Notes under the pieces: model-generated
What the model was told of the DNA's origin: nothing
What the model saw: the letters and a program-made list of their open reading frames with translations, nothing else
Database searches by the model: none
Source of the DNA: Portunus trituberculatus
Lineage: Eukaryota; Arthropoda; Malacostraca; Decapoda; Portunidae
Assembly (NCBI RefSeq): GCF_017591435.1
Contig: NC_059295.1
Span: 35,315,539-35,379,538, forward strand
Length of the DNA stretch: 64,000 nt
Direction: 5' to 3'
In this document: one piece after another, positions 39,662 to 54,420 of the stretch
How positions within the stretch are numbered: position 1 is the first letter of the stretch
Layout: every line of letters starts with the position of its first letter
Position numbers and translations under genes: made by a program

Positions 39662-40153
39662 AGTATAGATTTTTTTTTTCAGTAGAATAATATCATTTGT
39701 AGTTTAGAAAGTATTACAAAGCTAATTCAGCGCAACACAATACATAATGAATCAATATATGTGAGATATACACACCGAAGTTCGAAAACCTTTAATTAAT
39801 TATGCTTTCTTTAAAATTACTGGCAATACAGCCATTAGTACCAACACTGGCTATACTGCCACTTACATTATATCAACATTATTGTTAATCCATAGAAAAA
39901 TATGATAGTAAGGACAAAGGTTGAGGGTTTATACATTCACATTAAAAATTCCAGGGATTTCATGAACGTTTCATTGCAGCATCAGGAAAGAAGCGACACG
40001 ATACCACCCGGTGTAATATTAATCATTCTAGTGTATCCCATGAGCAAGTCTTTGTGTGAAGCGACAGGTACTGTTGGGTAACGCGCTGCCGCCCACAGTA
40101 CATGTTAGCTCATTTCTCTGTGATGGTCTTTCTAGCTGCACGCAACACATATA

Positions 40154-40397
<244 letters not shown>

Positions 40398-40439
<42 letters not shown>

Positions 40440-40455
40440 CTCTCTCTCTCTCTCT
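40398..40455. repeat. Compound (CA)n-(CT)n after a SINE
   Basis: (CA)n to about 40436, then (CT)n to 40455. With 40155-40262 this gives CT-CA-SINE-CA-CT. Confidence 0.97.
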
Positions 40456-40742
40456 TGAAATCAGAAGGGCGAAACATGCAATAAAGTGTGAGCGTGATGG
40501 TATGTTATAAAAAAAAGTTATTTATTCCTTGTTCATTTGCAGCTTTCTCTCAACTGCAATTAAATACCAGACACTTACAACGCCTTTACACATGAGGTGG
40601 GCGCTATACGCATTTTATTCAGGCAGCGCAGGAATTCACCAACTCCAAAACACTGGCGACAAAGGGAGGCAAGTGTATATAGCGGTGTTCTTCACGCGAT
40701 TTTCCCTTTAAGTTACCACAATGCAAGGGACCAACACATGTC

Positions 40743-40815
40743 ACCTAACCCAACCTAACCTAACACAATCTAACTTAACCTAGCCTAACCTAACCTAATC
40801 CAACCGAACTTAACT
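40743..40815. repeat. Degenerate (CCTAA)n, interstitial telomere-like tract
   Basis: Repeated ACCTAACC words with CCCAA, TCTAA, CTTAA and TCCAA variants over about 70 bp. The complementary unit TTAGG is the common arthropod telomere repeat. It is too short and degenerate to be a telomere. Confidence 0.65.
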
Positions 40816-41075
40816 AATTGCATTTTTCAATCTATACTATTTTTTTTTTCGTTGTGACACTTAAGCTTGAACGCATTTTCTACAAGTCAAACGTGGCTCT
40901 CTGAGGGTTTGGGGAGGATGGAGAAATTTTTTTTCACCTTGGTTCCCATCAGAGCAGCGAAGAGAAGGTCTCACTGTCCAGAGGGAAACGCAGCCGCTGA
41001 GGGAGACTTTTGTACAACGCGGGTAATGAAAGGACGGAAAGAAACGTAAAGGGAATGAAATTAAAGTGAATGCGA

Positions 41076-41124
41076 AGGGAAGGGAAGGGAAGGGAGAGGA
41101 GGGAGGGAGGGAGGGAGGGAGGAA
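41076..41124 (+). repeat. (GGGA)n/(AAGGG)n tract, G-quadruplex motif
   Basis: Ten or so runs of three G separated by one or two A (AAGGGAAGGGAAGGG, then GAGGGAGGGAGGGAGGG) satisfy the simple G3N1-7 quadruplex rule on the plus strand. Confidence 0.85.
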
Positions 41125-41805
41125 GCAAAGAAGACTACACAAGGGGACGGGGGAATAGAAAATGAAGGAAGCGAAGGGAAAACATAGGAAAAGGAAAGAG
41201 AATCAGTGGTATACTTTTTTCAAAGCTCTTATTTTATTCGTGAATCAGATACTTATTCGCCTCTTTTCATGGAAGAAGTAAAGAGGTTAACATGCAAAAA
41301 GTTCAACTGAAAGAAAAGAAAATGAATTAAAAGAAAGCGGGATAATAACACCAGCACCTTTTCTTTGCCGCATCATTAGCAATAAATAAAGACCACCATA
41401 AATGTTAAGAAAATGACAGTCTAAAGCAGGTAATGTGAAAGCAATACAATTACAAGGCGCACTCAGGAGAAATAACACCCACGCATGATATATGAACGGG
41501 TACTCATGAAGACACGTCATCAATAATGCTAGCTAGCTACATAATTGATACTAACCTGCATGATACGTCACAGAACCTCAATAGATAACAGACCTAAAGA
41601 AGATACATGTGTAACAACAACAAACCATTAACAGAGCTATGACATCAATACTTCAATAATTCTACCTTATATGAGTGACATTTAAACGCTTGCAGGTTTT
41701 GACACGCATTTTATATCTACTGCAACCACGTATGAGATCGCGTTTTCGATAATGTGATAGCTGAACCACGCTGCGAGGGAGATGCCAGCGTCAGACGGAT
41801 GCTCC

Positions 41806-42029
41806 TACTTTGAGGCGCCTTGCTCTCTCATCATGACTATTTTCAAATGCTATAGGGATGATTAACAGGTTCTTAAGAGTCTTTCTCATGCTAGAAATGT
41901 GGAAATCTTGTTAATTTGGCACATGAACTATAAAGACATATCCTTAAGAACCGGATTAATCTCAAACAGAGTATCAACGAAGGCTTTTGAGAGTAAAAGT
42001 GCAGCGAAGAAGTGTTTTATAATATAAAT
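41806..42029 (+). repeat. Dispersed repeat candidate, copy 2
   Basis: Diverged partner of 24161-24408. It has CTTGCTCTCTCATCATGACT near its start, a TTCTTAAGAGT block in the middle and GTGTTTTATAATATAA at the right end. The boundaries are approximate. It lies immediately before a CT/CA array. Confidence 0.45.
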
Positions 42030-42081
42030 CAGACTCACTTCTTATTGAAACACTTGTACAGCGTCACCCCCCTCTTCCCCC

Positions 42082-42229
<148 letters not shown>

Positions 42230-42235
42230 CTCTCA

Positions 42236-42467
42236 CATGTCACCTCTCACTCGCACACCTGCAAAACCTCACTTGTTACCCACACGCCTTCCCATTGTCA
42301 CCTCTCATTTACATACCTGTCAATCGTCACCTCTCACCTACACATTTGCCCCTTATCACATCTCATCAACACACCTGCTGATTATCACATCTCACCTACA
42401 CACCTGTCAATTATCACCTTTCACCTACACACCTGCCCATTGTCACCTCTCATCCACATACCTGTCC
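42236..42467. repeat. 29-bp minisatellite, about eight units
   Basis: Tandem units starting ATTGTCACCTCTCA and ending ACACACCTGTCA. Unit starts are at about 42294, 42323, 42353, 42381, 42410 and 42439, with two more degenerate units upstream from about 42236. Two neighbouring units are 30 and 28 bp. Units differ by several substitutions. Because 29 is not a multiple of three, the frame crossing it is not an amino-acid repeat. Confidence 0.85.
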
Positions 42468-43353
<886 letters not shown>

Positions 43354-43484
43354 AACACTACTAAAAACACTTACAGTTCTGTTACCTGCTGCACAATTTC
43401 GTGGATAAGTGAATGTTTACTAAAGATGAAACCTGAGGAAGAGGAAAGAGGAAACCTGAAAAGAGAAATGTATATGGAAGAGAA

Positions 43485-43638
<154 letters not shown>

Positions 43639-43640
43639 AA

Positions 43641-43921
43641 GGAATAGAATGAGAGGAAAGTCATAAGGTAAACACAGAATATCCCTCTTTGTTAACGGAA
43701 GAATTGAACGAGCAGAAGTGAATATCAAAATGTCACAATTAAAGTGGCACGGTCTTCATGGCTTCCTATCTCTGCTAAAACTACACTTAATCTTACTGTC
43801 AAGACTGTCACGGCTTTCCTCCATGCCACATTTCTTCCTCGCGCCTCCTGCAACAAAGGAAAACATTTAGTCAATACAAATTTATACGAACATAAAAACA
43901 GCTTTCAAATGCATCTTTTTC
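43641..43921 (+). repeat. Direct duplication, copy 1
   Basis: About 281 bp matching 44688-44961 with roughly nine substitutions over the first ~225 bp (about 96 percent by eye) and one ~12-bp indel near 43866. Contains GTGGCACGGTCTTCATGGCT in both copies. It could be a local segmental duplication or two insertions of an unknown dispersed element. No inverted ends or tRNA head are seen. Confidence 0.9.
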
Positions 43922-44091
43922 CTAGTTTCAGGTTACACGAATTTGAAACTCACTCCGGGATGAAAAGCGAAAGAAGATAATCATATAATGCTTTTTAGGT
44001 GAACAAGACAAGTAAGGTTATATTATGTTAAGTAACCTTTGGTCTGGTTAGGTTATATAAAATTACTTCAGGCAAGGTATAAAAGGAACAG

Positions 44092-44160
44092 GAGGAGGAG
44101 GAGGAGGAGGAGGAGGAGGAGGAGGAGGAGGAGGAGGAGGAGGAGGAGGAGGAGGAGGAG
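44092..44160. repeat. (GGA)n array, ~69 bp
   Basis: Pure GGA run between the two duplication copies. Confidence 0.97.
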
Positions 44161-44439
44161 AATGGGGGCAGAGGAAGACGAGTAGCCACAAAAATTTTCA
44201 TTGTTAACTACTGATGGTTCGTCTGGAGGCTCTGAAGCAATATGAATATCAAGAATATTAGCTAAAGTGCAATCTGCTTAGTTTAGAGTCAGATAAGATT
44301 ACTTGAAGCCAGGTGAAGGAGGGGCAGCAGGAGAAATGAGAAAACGTTCATTATTAATACAATTGGTTTGTCAGAAGAATCTACAACGATATGAATAACA
44401 AATAAATAGATAACAATAAATAGATGACAACGATGCAGG

Positions 44440-44650
44440 TTAACTTCATCAGCACTGTGCCGCGTTTTCATATTAATTCTGGTTAGTAGTTGGTGAATTT
44501 ATAAGGCTGCAGAAACTTATGAGGGAATTAAAAGAGGAAAGACTCTGGCTATTAATCTTTTGACCTCCATAGACCCTTCCTAATGCAAATAAAGTGTCCA
44601 ATCATACATCTCATCATCGTAAAAATGCGTCTCGGTATTGAAGAGGTTAA
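44440..44650 (+). mobile_element. TTAA-ended MITE, copy 3
   Basis: A 211-bp copy in the same orientation as the two others. It has TTAA at both outer borders, left end TTAACTTCATCAGCAC, right end GGTATTGAAGAGGTTAA, and the shared interior block CTCCATAGACCCTTCCTAAT. It lies 38 bp before copy 2 of the direct duplication. Confidence 0.83.
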
Positions 44651-44687
44651 GCAGATATACAATAAATAACGTCCTTCCTGCATTTCA

Positions 44688-44961
44688 GGAAGAGAATGAG
44701 AGGAAAGTCATAAGGTAAACACAGAATATCCCTCTTTGTTAGCGGAAGAATCGAACGAGCAGAAGTGAATATCAAAATGTCACAATTAAAGTGGCACGGT
44801 CTTCATGGCTTCCTATCTCTGCTAAAACTACATTTAACCTTACCTTCAAGACTGTCACGGCTTTCCTCCATGCCACATTTTTTCCTCGCGCCTCCTGTAA
44901 CAAAGGAAACTCATTTATACGAACATAAAAAAAAAAAATCACCTTTTAAATGCATCTTTCA
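44688..44961 (+). repeat. Direct duplication, copy 2
   Basis: Partner of 43641-43921, offset about 1,047 bp, same orientation. Here a (GA)n array follows the copy, whereas at copy 1 it precedes it. Confidence 0.9.
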
Positions 44962-44978
44962 AGTAAGTGATGAGTAGC

Positions 44979-45260
<282 letters not shown>

Positions 45261-45343
45261 GGTGGAAAGCTGAATGTACCTTACACGAATTCCAATTACT
45301 GTCCTGTGATTTCATTGACTACCTCGGAGTATCGCCCTTGACA

Positions 45344-45686
<343 letters not shown>

Positions 45687-45688
<2 letters not shown>

Positions 45689-46859
45689 GGCAATTGTACT
45701 TCAGAGTATGAAGACTGATACGAACAAATGTCACATGAAAAAAAAAAAAACACAGAAAAATAGAAACCTTACGCGAATGTTACTTTATCCCGTATAACGA
45801 CAAACGCAATTTCGAATCATAAACAACACAGACTTTTACCATCTACACCACCATTTGTCCTTACACAAACGAACGAAGCTAAAGATACTCGAATAAAAGG
45901 AAGCGAGGAGGGAAAGGAAAAAAAAATCACTCAAAATGACGTTCGAAAAATAGATTAAAAAGAAAAAAAAAACCCTGCTAGGTATTGTTCATTAAATAAT
46001 TTCGTCTCTGAACTCCACACGGTCACAAGACAATGGTGCCATTCTGAAAGCAATACACCAGGCCGTCTGTGGTGGCAATGTGCGGTATGTTGACATCACA
46101 ATTAAAGGAAGACCCGCAAGGGAGAGCTGCCCTGTCCTCGCCTCATCACAACAGAAGCCACTCAAGATCTAAAAAACTCCTCACTCGCTTTATGGGGGAC
46201 ATCATATAAGTTTTCCATTCCCCTTTTTAAAATTAACTAGCGGCATATCACCAGCGGCCCTCTCTCGGCGCACCATCTGCTGGCTCTCACGAATAGCGAC
46301 AGCAGGTGAACCAAACAGTTTTTCCGCGTTGTTACTCCATTTCCTAGGTTGGGAGCGTGACTTGGAGAGCGTGTGTGGCGGCAATAGTAGCCTTTTCATC
46401 ACTAAACTGCCAATAACGGCGCAAATATCTCTCTTTCCTTCCTGCGAACTGGCTGGTGAATGCTCCCTTCCGGTGTTTGGGGAGCTGCTGTCATGCGTCA
46501 GGCGAGGTACGTGTAATCGCACATAGCACGCATAATGTGTCCTCTCCTCTATTTCCCGCGTGGTGCACTGCCCGCTATGTGTTTTTCGTCAGCCTTACCA
46601 CTTCCCGCCTCTGCTGCAGGAACATTTACGGTACACATTTTTTTTCTTTCCTCTTTGTCTTTCACCTTGATTCAAGTCTGGTATGTCTTGATATTTTGTT
46701 TAGTTAAGGAAATATTTCACATGAAAGGAGAAACATCTTGGAAATTAGTCGTCTTGGTGGTGTTTATTGTATGTTATAGAAGACCTTAATCTTCAAACTG
46801 TTGAGTGAAGTGGTTCAATTTCACGGTGCTTTTTCACCAACTATTGAAGGTCGCAGGTG
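45687..46859. other. Unique sequence, nothing recognised
   Basis: Frames up to 106 codons without homology. Several A runs. Confidence 0.5.
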
Positions 46860-46887
46860 TACACACACACACACACACCCACCCACC

Positions 46888-46956
<69 letters not shown>
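46860..46956. repeat. (AC)n with an internal (CCCA)5, before a SINE
   Basis: AC array containing five CCC runs each separated by one A (46878-46896), then AC again up to the SINE head. The minus strand has five GGG runs with one-base loops. Confidence 0.96.
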
Positions 46957-46958
<2 letters not shown>

Positions 46959-47247
46959 CCCGGTAGCTCAGTGGTTAGAGCGCTGGCTTCACAAGCCAGA
47001 GGACTGGGGTTCGATTCCCCGGTCGGGTGGAGATATTTGGGTGTGTCTCCTTTCACGTGTAGACCCTGTTCACCTAGCAGTGAGTAGGTACGGGATGTAA
47101 ATCGAGGAGTTGTGACCTTGTTGTGCCGGTGTGTGGTGTGTGCCTGGTCTCAGGCCTATCCGAAGATCGGAAATAATGAGCTCTGAGCTCGTTCCGTAGG
47201 GTAACGTCTGGCTGTCTCGTCAGAGACTGCAGCAGATCAAACAGTGA

Positions 47248-47250
<3 letters not shown>
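46957..47250 (+). mobile_element. tRNA-headed SINE, family A, copy 3
   Basis: About 294 bp, plus strand, the most complete copy. The head starts GCCCGGTAGCTCAGTGG. The anticodon stem CTGGC/GCCAG closes TTCACAA. The T arm carries GGTTCGATTCC. The seven-base acceptor stem still pairs, with three G-U-type pairs, and no CCA follows. The core shared with family B lies at 47063-47096. The body ends AAACAGTGAATT against (AC)n. Orientation is opposite to copies 1 and 2, and so is the flanking dinucleotide strand. Confidence 0.93.
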
Positions 47251-47321
<71 letters not shown>

Positions 47322-47322
47322 A
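47251..47322. repeat. (AC)n array after SINE copy 3
   Basis: About 72 bp of AC in the tail position of the SINE. Confidence 0.97.
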
Positions 47323-48189
47323 CTAATTAATTAAGGTTTCTCAAGCATCACGCACGCGTACACAGCTTCTAACTCAACCTTCAAACGCAGCAGGTATGGG
47401 TAGAGGTGAGCAAACATGAACGCCCACATGTTGGGGTTCATTCCGAGATAACTCACAAAGAGGCTCGTTACTCTGGCGGGTAACCACGACCAGGCTGTTT
47501 TAGACACGGGAGTACTAGTCCGATACAAACACTACTTGTTTATTTTGACCTTTCACTTTCGACTGACCACACGCAGGCTAGTTTTAAAGAGATGAGAAAT
47601 TCGATAAAGGAGGCAGAGAAAGGCAGGAACTAGATGGCAAAGTGGTTAGATGGTAATAACTGTTTGATGTGCTGGTTTAGCATTTAGTTACATAACTGGT
47701 TTACTTTCTAAGTGTCTGGATAGCTGGCTGACGAACTCAGTGGCTGATTGATTGATTGGTTGGTTACAAAATAATGTTCAAGATAATATTAGTAAGTCAC
47801 TAGAAAATTTAGAAAGAAAGTTAGACAAATTCATGAATGACGATAAGTAGAAATAGGTATATATGTTTCTTGCAGCCTCCCTTACTATATTACAATTTTA
47901 TATGCTACTAAAGATCCTTGTTAGCTTTTTTGTCTACATATCAATTGAAATGGACAGAACCAGCTATTGACATAGGAAATATTAAATCATAAAAGATAGT
48001 TGAATGATACGCAGTGTACTACTAAGGTATAACTTTCCGTTGCAACAGTCCGAGCGCAAGCCAGCAAAAGCAACGACTTCACAAGGACAGACCTCTTCAA
48101 AAGCGAATGTAACCTTTGACACCAGTAAGCAGCTTTCCTCCCTTCACTCTCCTGACAAGTGAGAATACCGGAAATATTCCAGGGAAGCA
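47323..48189. other. Unique sequence, nothing recognised
   Basis: Degenerate GATTGATTGGTTGG-type words lie at about 47735-47765. No gene-like frame. Confidence 0.5.
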
Positions 48190-48752
48190 AGGAAGAAGAA
48201 GAAGAAGAAGAAGAAGAAGAAGAAGAAGAAGAAGAAGAAGAAGAAGAAGAAGAAGAAGAAGAAGAAGAAGAAGAAGAAGAAGAAGAAGAAGAAGAAGAAG
48301 AAGAAGAAGAAGAAGAAGAAGAAGAAGAAGAAGAAGAAGAAGAAGAAGAAGAAGAAGAAAGAAGAAGAAGAAGAAGAAGAAGAAGAAGAAGAAGAAGAAG
48401 AAGAAGAAGAAGAAGAAGAAGAAGAAGAAGAAGAAGAAGAAGAAGAAGAAGAAGAAGAAGAAGAAGAAGAAGAAGAAGAAGAAGAAGAAGAAGAAGAAGA
48501 AGAAGAAGAAGAAGAAGAAGAAGAAGAAGAAGAAGAAGAAGAAGAAGAAGAAGAAGAAGAAGAAGAAGAAGAAGAAGAAGAAGAAGAAGAAGAAGAAGAA
48601 GAAGAAGAAGAAGAAGAAGAAGAAGAAGAAGAAGAAGAAGAAGAAGAAGAAGAAGAAGAAGAAGAAGAAGAAGAAGAAGAAGAAGAAGAAGAAGAAGAAG
48701 AAGAAGAAGAAGAAGAAGAAGAAGAAGAAGAAGAAGAAGAAGAAGAAGAAGA
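48190..48752. repeat. (GAA)n array, ~563 bp
   Basis: About 187 GAA units with a single phase shift near 48359-48361 (GAAGAAAGAAG). Purine-only on the plus strand. The open frames of 241 and 306 codons across it are repeat read-through (Glu, Arg or Lys runs). Confidence 0.99.
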
Positions 48753-50186
48753 CAGAAGACTGGAAGGAAAAAAAAACTAATGAAAAAGAAGAATCAAATG
48801 AAGACCACCTCCATTACCACCACGACTACCACCACCAACACCACCCACAAAAAAACAATAGCTACCACAAAGACGAAACCATAAATCTCAGTAGGAGCAG
48901 GACGCATTACAGTACACACCTCAACCTCTCAACACCACAAGAGCACACCCCACCACATTCAGCCTACACAGTACACTACATCTCACACAAGACCATCGCG
49001 GGGATGTACGTACGTATAAGAACATCTAACGTGTGAACCACTCGACGTGCATTAAGCCACACGATATGCAGCAGGATAGAGGTAAGCGTTCCACCACCTT
49101 TGCTCAAGGAATGCATGCACGCGCTGCCTCATGCTTCCTCCGTGGCTGGGAAGCGAGTGTCTCTTGGGACTTGATTCAGTTTCCATTTATATACGTCTGT
49201 TAGCGTTGGTCAAGGGAGGAGGAGGAGGAGGAGGAGGAGGAGGAGGAGGAGGAGGAGGAGACAAGAACAATAGATGATCAGCAGTTCAAGGAAATGAGAA
49301 AACAATGAGGTACAAATGATGGACATGAAAAAAAAGGATAATAAAAAAAAAAGGATGAAGATAACCATTTTCCTTCCACTTCAACATCATTAGAGTCTGG
49401 AAATAATAATAACTGAGCTTCGTGGGTTGATAGACCTACACATCTAACCAATCACATCCTGCCTGGCAAGACGCGTAAATGACCAGGTGATGTGTGTTAC
49501 CTGGCTGACAGTTTGGTTTGCTGTTTGGCTAGATGTGACAGGCTCATTAGGTATAATAACTCATTAGCAAGAAAATAAAGATAACAATACATAGATTTTG
49601 ATTCGTATGAGAGGAAAGCATAACTCATAGACAGTGGGGAGGGACACATAAGGGCAAAGGTTACACTCACGACCAACAACTCAACTCAAAGCTACAAAAG
49701 AGACAGTGAAGCCGATGACGAAGGTGACAGTGACAGTGACAATGCTTATATTTCAGTGAGAGGGCCGATTGTTTATTACTGCGCACTTCTAGCTTGATTC
49801 CTGGTCTTGAAGCTCACGCACAACAAGCTGGAAGGCAAATCCAATACTAACAGGAACACTCTTCTGATATCTAAAGTTTCATGCCTGGATCTGACTTCAC
49901 ACCAGTAACGACACTTTTGCCAACACGAATCCGCAGTAAATCAAGCAATGACCAGAGTGCAGGATACTGACGGCTACTTGGTATGTGTGCATCAAGCGCT
50001 TTTATGTCAGCTATCGGATCTCCACGCCGCTGAGCACTATCTTTGGCTCCATCAGTCCACCACTTGGCTCACCTCAGGTTCAACACGGCACTCTAGCCAT
50101 AAAGATATGTGAGATTGTGAGTGGAACAAAAAACAACACGCATCTTTCCCTTATTATTTGCTAGTTTTCTCATTCTTATAGTACCC

Positions 50187-50188
<2 letters not shown>
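48753..50188. other. Non-coding stretch with one GGA array
   Basis: A CAC/ACC-rich patch at about 48806-48850 and (GGA)n at 49217-49260. Nothing else recognised. Confidence 0.55.

Positions 50189-50265
<77 letters not shown>
50189..50265. repeat. (GA)n microsatellite, ~77 bp
   Basis: Uninterrupted GA array. The ~720 bp that follow hold nothing recognised. Confidence 0.98.
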
Positions 50266-50267
<2 letters not shown>

Positions 50268-50983
50268 TTGCATAATGTATCGTAAAGCTTCACGAAAAAG
50301 ACCAACACTTGGCACGTTATGTGTCTCTCTCAGGTTGAGTCGCATTTTTTAACATTTGTCCACATCAAACACCTTCGTGGTAAGTGAAGAACTTGAGCAA
50401 ACAAAGAAGCATTGCTCACAACACACACACACAGTATGATTCATATGTTATACTGCACTCCTCACACAGCGCCACCTGATCTTGCTGCAGTGGTGACAGG
50501 GTGTCATTAATAACACTAATGAGAAGACTTTACAAAAGAAATGCAAGCATGACAGTTTCTGGCTCAACTCATTAGTCAAATACGTATTGCAGTATTTCAA
50601 CATTCACATAATTACGCACTATAACCTTGGCATCTGCCGTGGTGTCATTCGCTAAATTTAATACATTTATAGAGACCAAATATCACTTGAATAACAAAAG
50701 ATTCGCAAATAAGGTCAATGCTCCCAAAATTGTTAGACATTTTCAAGCAAAATAGATATATAAATAAAAAAAAAAACAGCATTCATTCTGAACTGGAGGC
50801 ATGCTAGAAAGGTATGACGAGGCTCTGCATTACAGAGGTAGCTACGCAGATGGGCTGTTGGTTCATTACGCAGCCAGCAGCAGGAATGTATAGAGATTAT
50901 CCAGATAAGCATATGTCTAAACACTTCCCGTGAAAAGTGCTTGGATAATTTCCCACGTAATACAGCTAAGTATTATTAATTTG

Positions 50984-51102
<119 letters not shown>

Positions 51103-51591
51103 GTAATTAGCGGTGTGGATTACCATTCCAGCACTAGCAGCGAGCCATCAGACAACAATGGTCCGCCTCAGGAGTGTCGTAACGGGAGACGGTCCACGCG
51201 GAGAGGCGGTGCACGGATCCGTTGACTGCATGAAGCGTATTCAGGTGAGGTAAGGAGACACTGAGGAACCCATTCTGCCTCGATCTAGACTCTAGAGCGA
51301 TGGAGGTACTCGGAGCAACGGAGGTGACGGCGAGGGTAGCAGGTTAGCTTATAGAGGCTTACAGAGGTAGTAGGAGATGGGGGTATTACGAGTAGTGGGT
51401 GGTAATTCATGTGATGTGGCAGTGACAGGTTGACGTGGAGTAACTGGTGGTGGTAGTACTCGCAGCAGTGACCATGAGTCGAGCAAGCGTGACTTCATGT
51501 TCCGGGCAGTGAGTGAGGCAATGGTTCACCAAGGAATATAGTGTTATGCGCTTTTTGCTTGTTTATGGGCGTTACTAGATGCATGGATGAA

Positions 51592-51779
<188 letters not shown>

Positions 51780-52187
51780 ACCTATAAGTAAAGTAAAAAG
51801 GAAAGATTATGAAGACTGGTAAGTTGAGAAATCATTAGCAATCTGACATTTACCTTCTCAAGAGTTTCGGACTGCACATTATTTATTCGGTAATTTTCTT
51901 CTTTGATTCAGAAATAAATTTTGCACGACGTAATGAAAGAGCAGCAGAGGAAATACTTAAAAAAAGTGAAATATATGTATACGTTTGGAGCAAACATGAT
52001 AAATGGTGGACAGTGCGGAGATGAGAGCGCAAGTACCTGCAATATTCAAAGGTTAAAGAACAAGAGAGAAACCTGAAGGCGGCAAGAGGTACTCCAGACC
52101 AGTAAGTGATCGGCAGCCGCTATTTCCTGAAGCAATAATGAGCTCCGTTCACTACATTTCCCCTTACCGGAAGTTTTCGTGTTCCAG

Positions 52188-52190
<3 letters not shown>

Positions 52191-52272
<82 letters not shown>
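52191..52272. repeat. (AC)n microsatellite, ~82 bp
   Basis: Uninterrupted AC array. No gene is recognised on either side (51778-52190 and 52273-53261). Confidence 0.98.
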
Positions 52273-52273
<1 letters not shown>

Positions 52274-53258
52274 CATGCGTGCAAGACTGCCACAAAGAAT
52301 TCATGAACGCACAAAGCAAGATACTACAGGTGACATTCATTTCCTGGGACATTTGTTTTAAGTCGTCCCCTATCCTGCGTGTGGGCAAGATGGCGCCCTC
52401 GGCATCAGGAGATTGAATGTGTGAAGATAAAAGTTCAAACTTGAGCAATTAAGAGTCTCTACTTACATGTGGTGCGCTATAACGCTCCAATAATAGCTGT
52501 TGGAAGCTTTTACCAAGTTTTCTCATAATTAGACTCCTCCTTAACTTTTTCCGCTAAGTTTATCAAGCGACGCGTCACGGTAATGAAGAGAAAAAACCTC
52601 CGTGTTTCTGAGACACCGCCTTCCCTCGCCGTGACGGGAATAAAACCTTTCCCTCCCAGGATTGGGCGACCACTTCTTTCACAATTTTGCTTTTTTCGCT
52701 TTTTTTTTTTTTTCAACTTGAGATGACAGCGCATTTCAGCGTTAAAAATGTTTTCATCATTAAACAACATCTGTCTTCACCACAGATAGTTATTGTTCAA
52801 CATGATTATGAATGCAATATGTAAAATATGCTTAAGAAATAACTAACTGTTTCATGTAATACGTACGATTTTCTTTTTGCTAAAACAACACAGACAAGGG
52901 AAACAAAGATGTCACACAACGCTTGTATTTATTCAATTATTCTCTCAGTCTTGCCTAGTTGTTTCCTCCTCCTCATTCCCTGCCTGGCCAACACCAGCTA
53001 CCGTTCGAGGCACCAGCACGGTACTCCTACATCGTGCACCTGCTGCTCACCGGTCACCGTGCGTCCAGCCGTAACCGATGAACGCATGAAAAATGTACAC
53101 ATGAAACTTGAAAGAGAATGATGAAAAGAAAAAAAAAAAAAAACTGGGCACTGTAAAGGATGCAATACGCAATTGAAAAAAAAAGAGAACTTACAAAAAA
53201 TAAAGAAAATAAAAATAAAAAAGACGAGTGACAAACACTTTTTTGGAGAAGTAAATGG

Positions 53259-53261
<3 letters not shown>

Positions 53262-53330
<69 letters not shown>
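53262..53330. repeat. (AC)n microsatellite, ~69 bp
   Basis: Uninterrupted AC array surrounded by A-rich sequence. Confidence 0.98.

Positions 53331-54420
<1,090 letters not shown>

Larger units (their letters stand above)
40456..41805. other. Unique sequence with a CCTAA tract and a GGGA tract
   Basis: Besides the tracts at 40743-40815 and 41076-41124, nothing is recognised. Frames stay below 95 codons. Confidence 0.55.

Noticed and set aside
42236..42467. A CRISPR-like array
   Set aside because: Units of 29 bp are contiguous with no spacers and diverge gradually. This is a minisatellite in eukaryotic DNA.
46957..47030. A functional tRNA-Val(CAC) gene
   Set aside because: The cloverleaf is present, but the same head occurs three times, each attached to the same ~220-bp body, with a weakened acceptor stem. 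This is a SINE head. The heads at 2940-3009, 4672-4742 and 40263 are rejected as tRNA genes for the same reason.
48116..49036. A 306-codon Arg/Lys-rich open frame
   Set aside because: It is (GAA)n read-through with a frame slip at 48360. The flanks have no recognisable protein.
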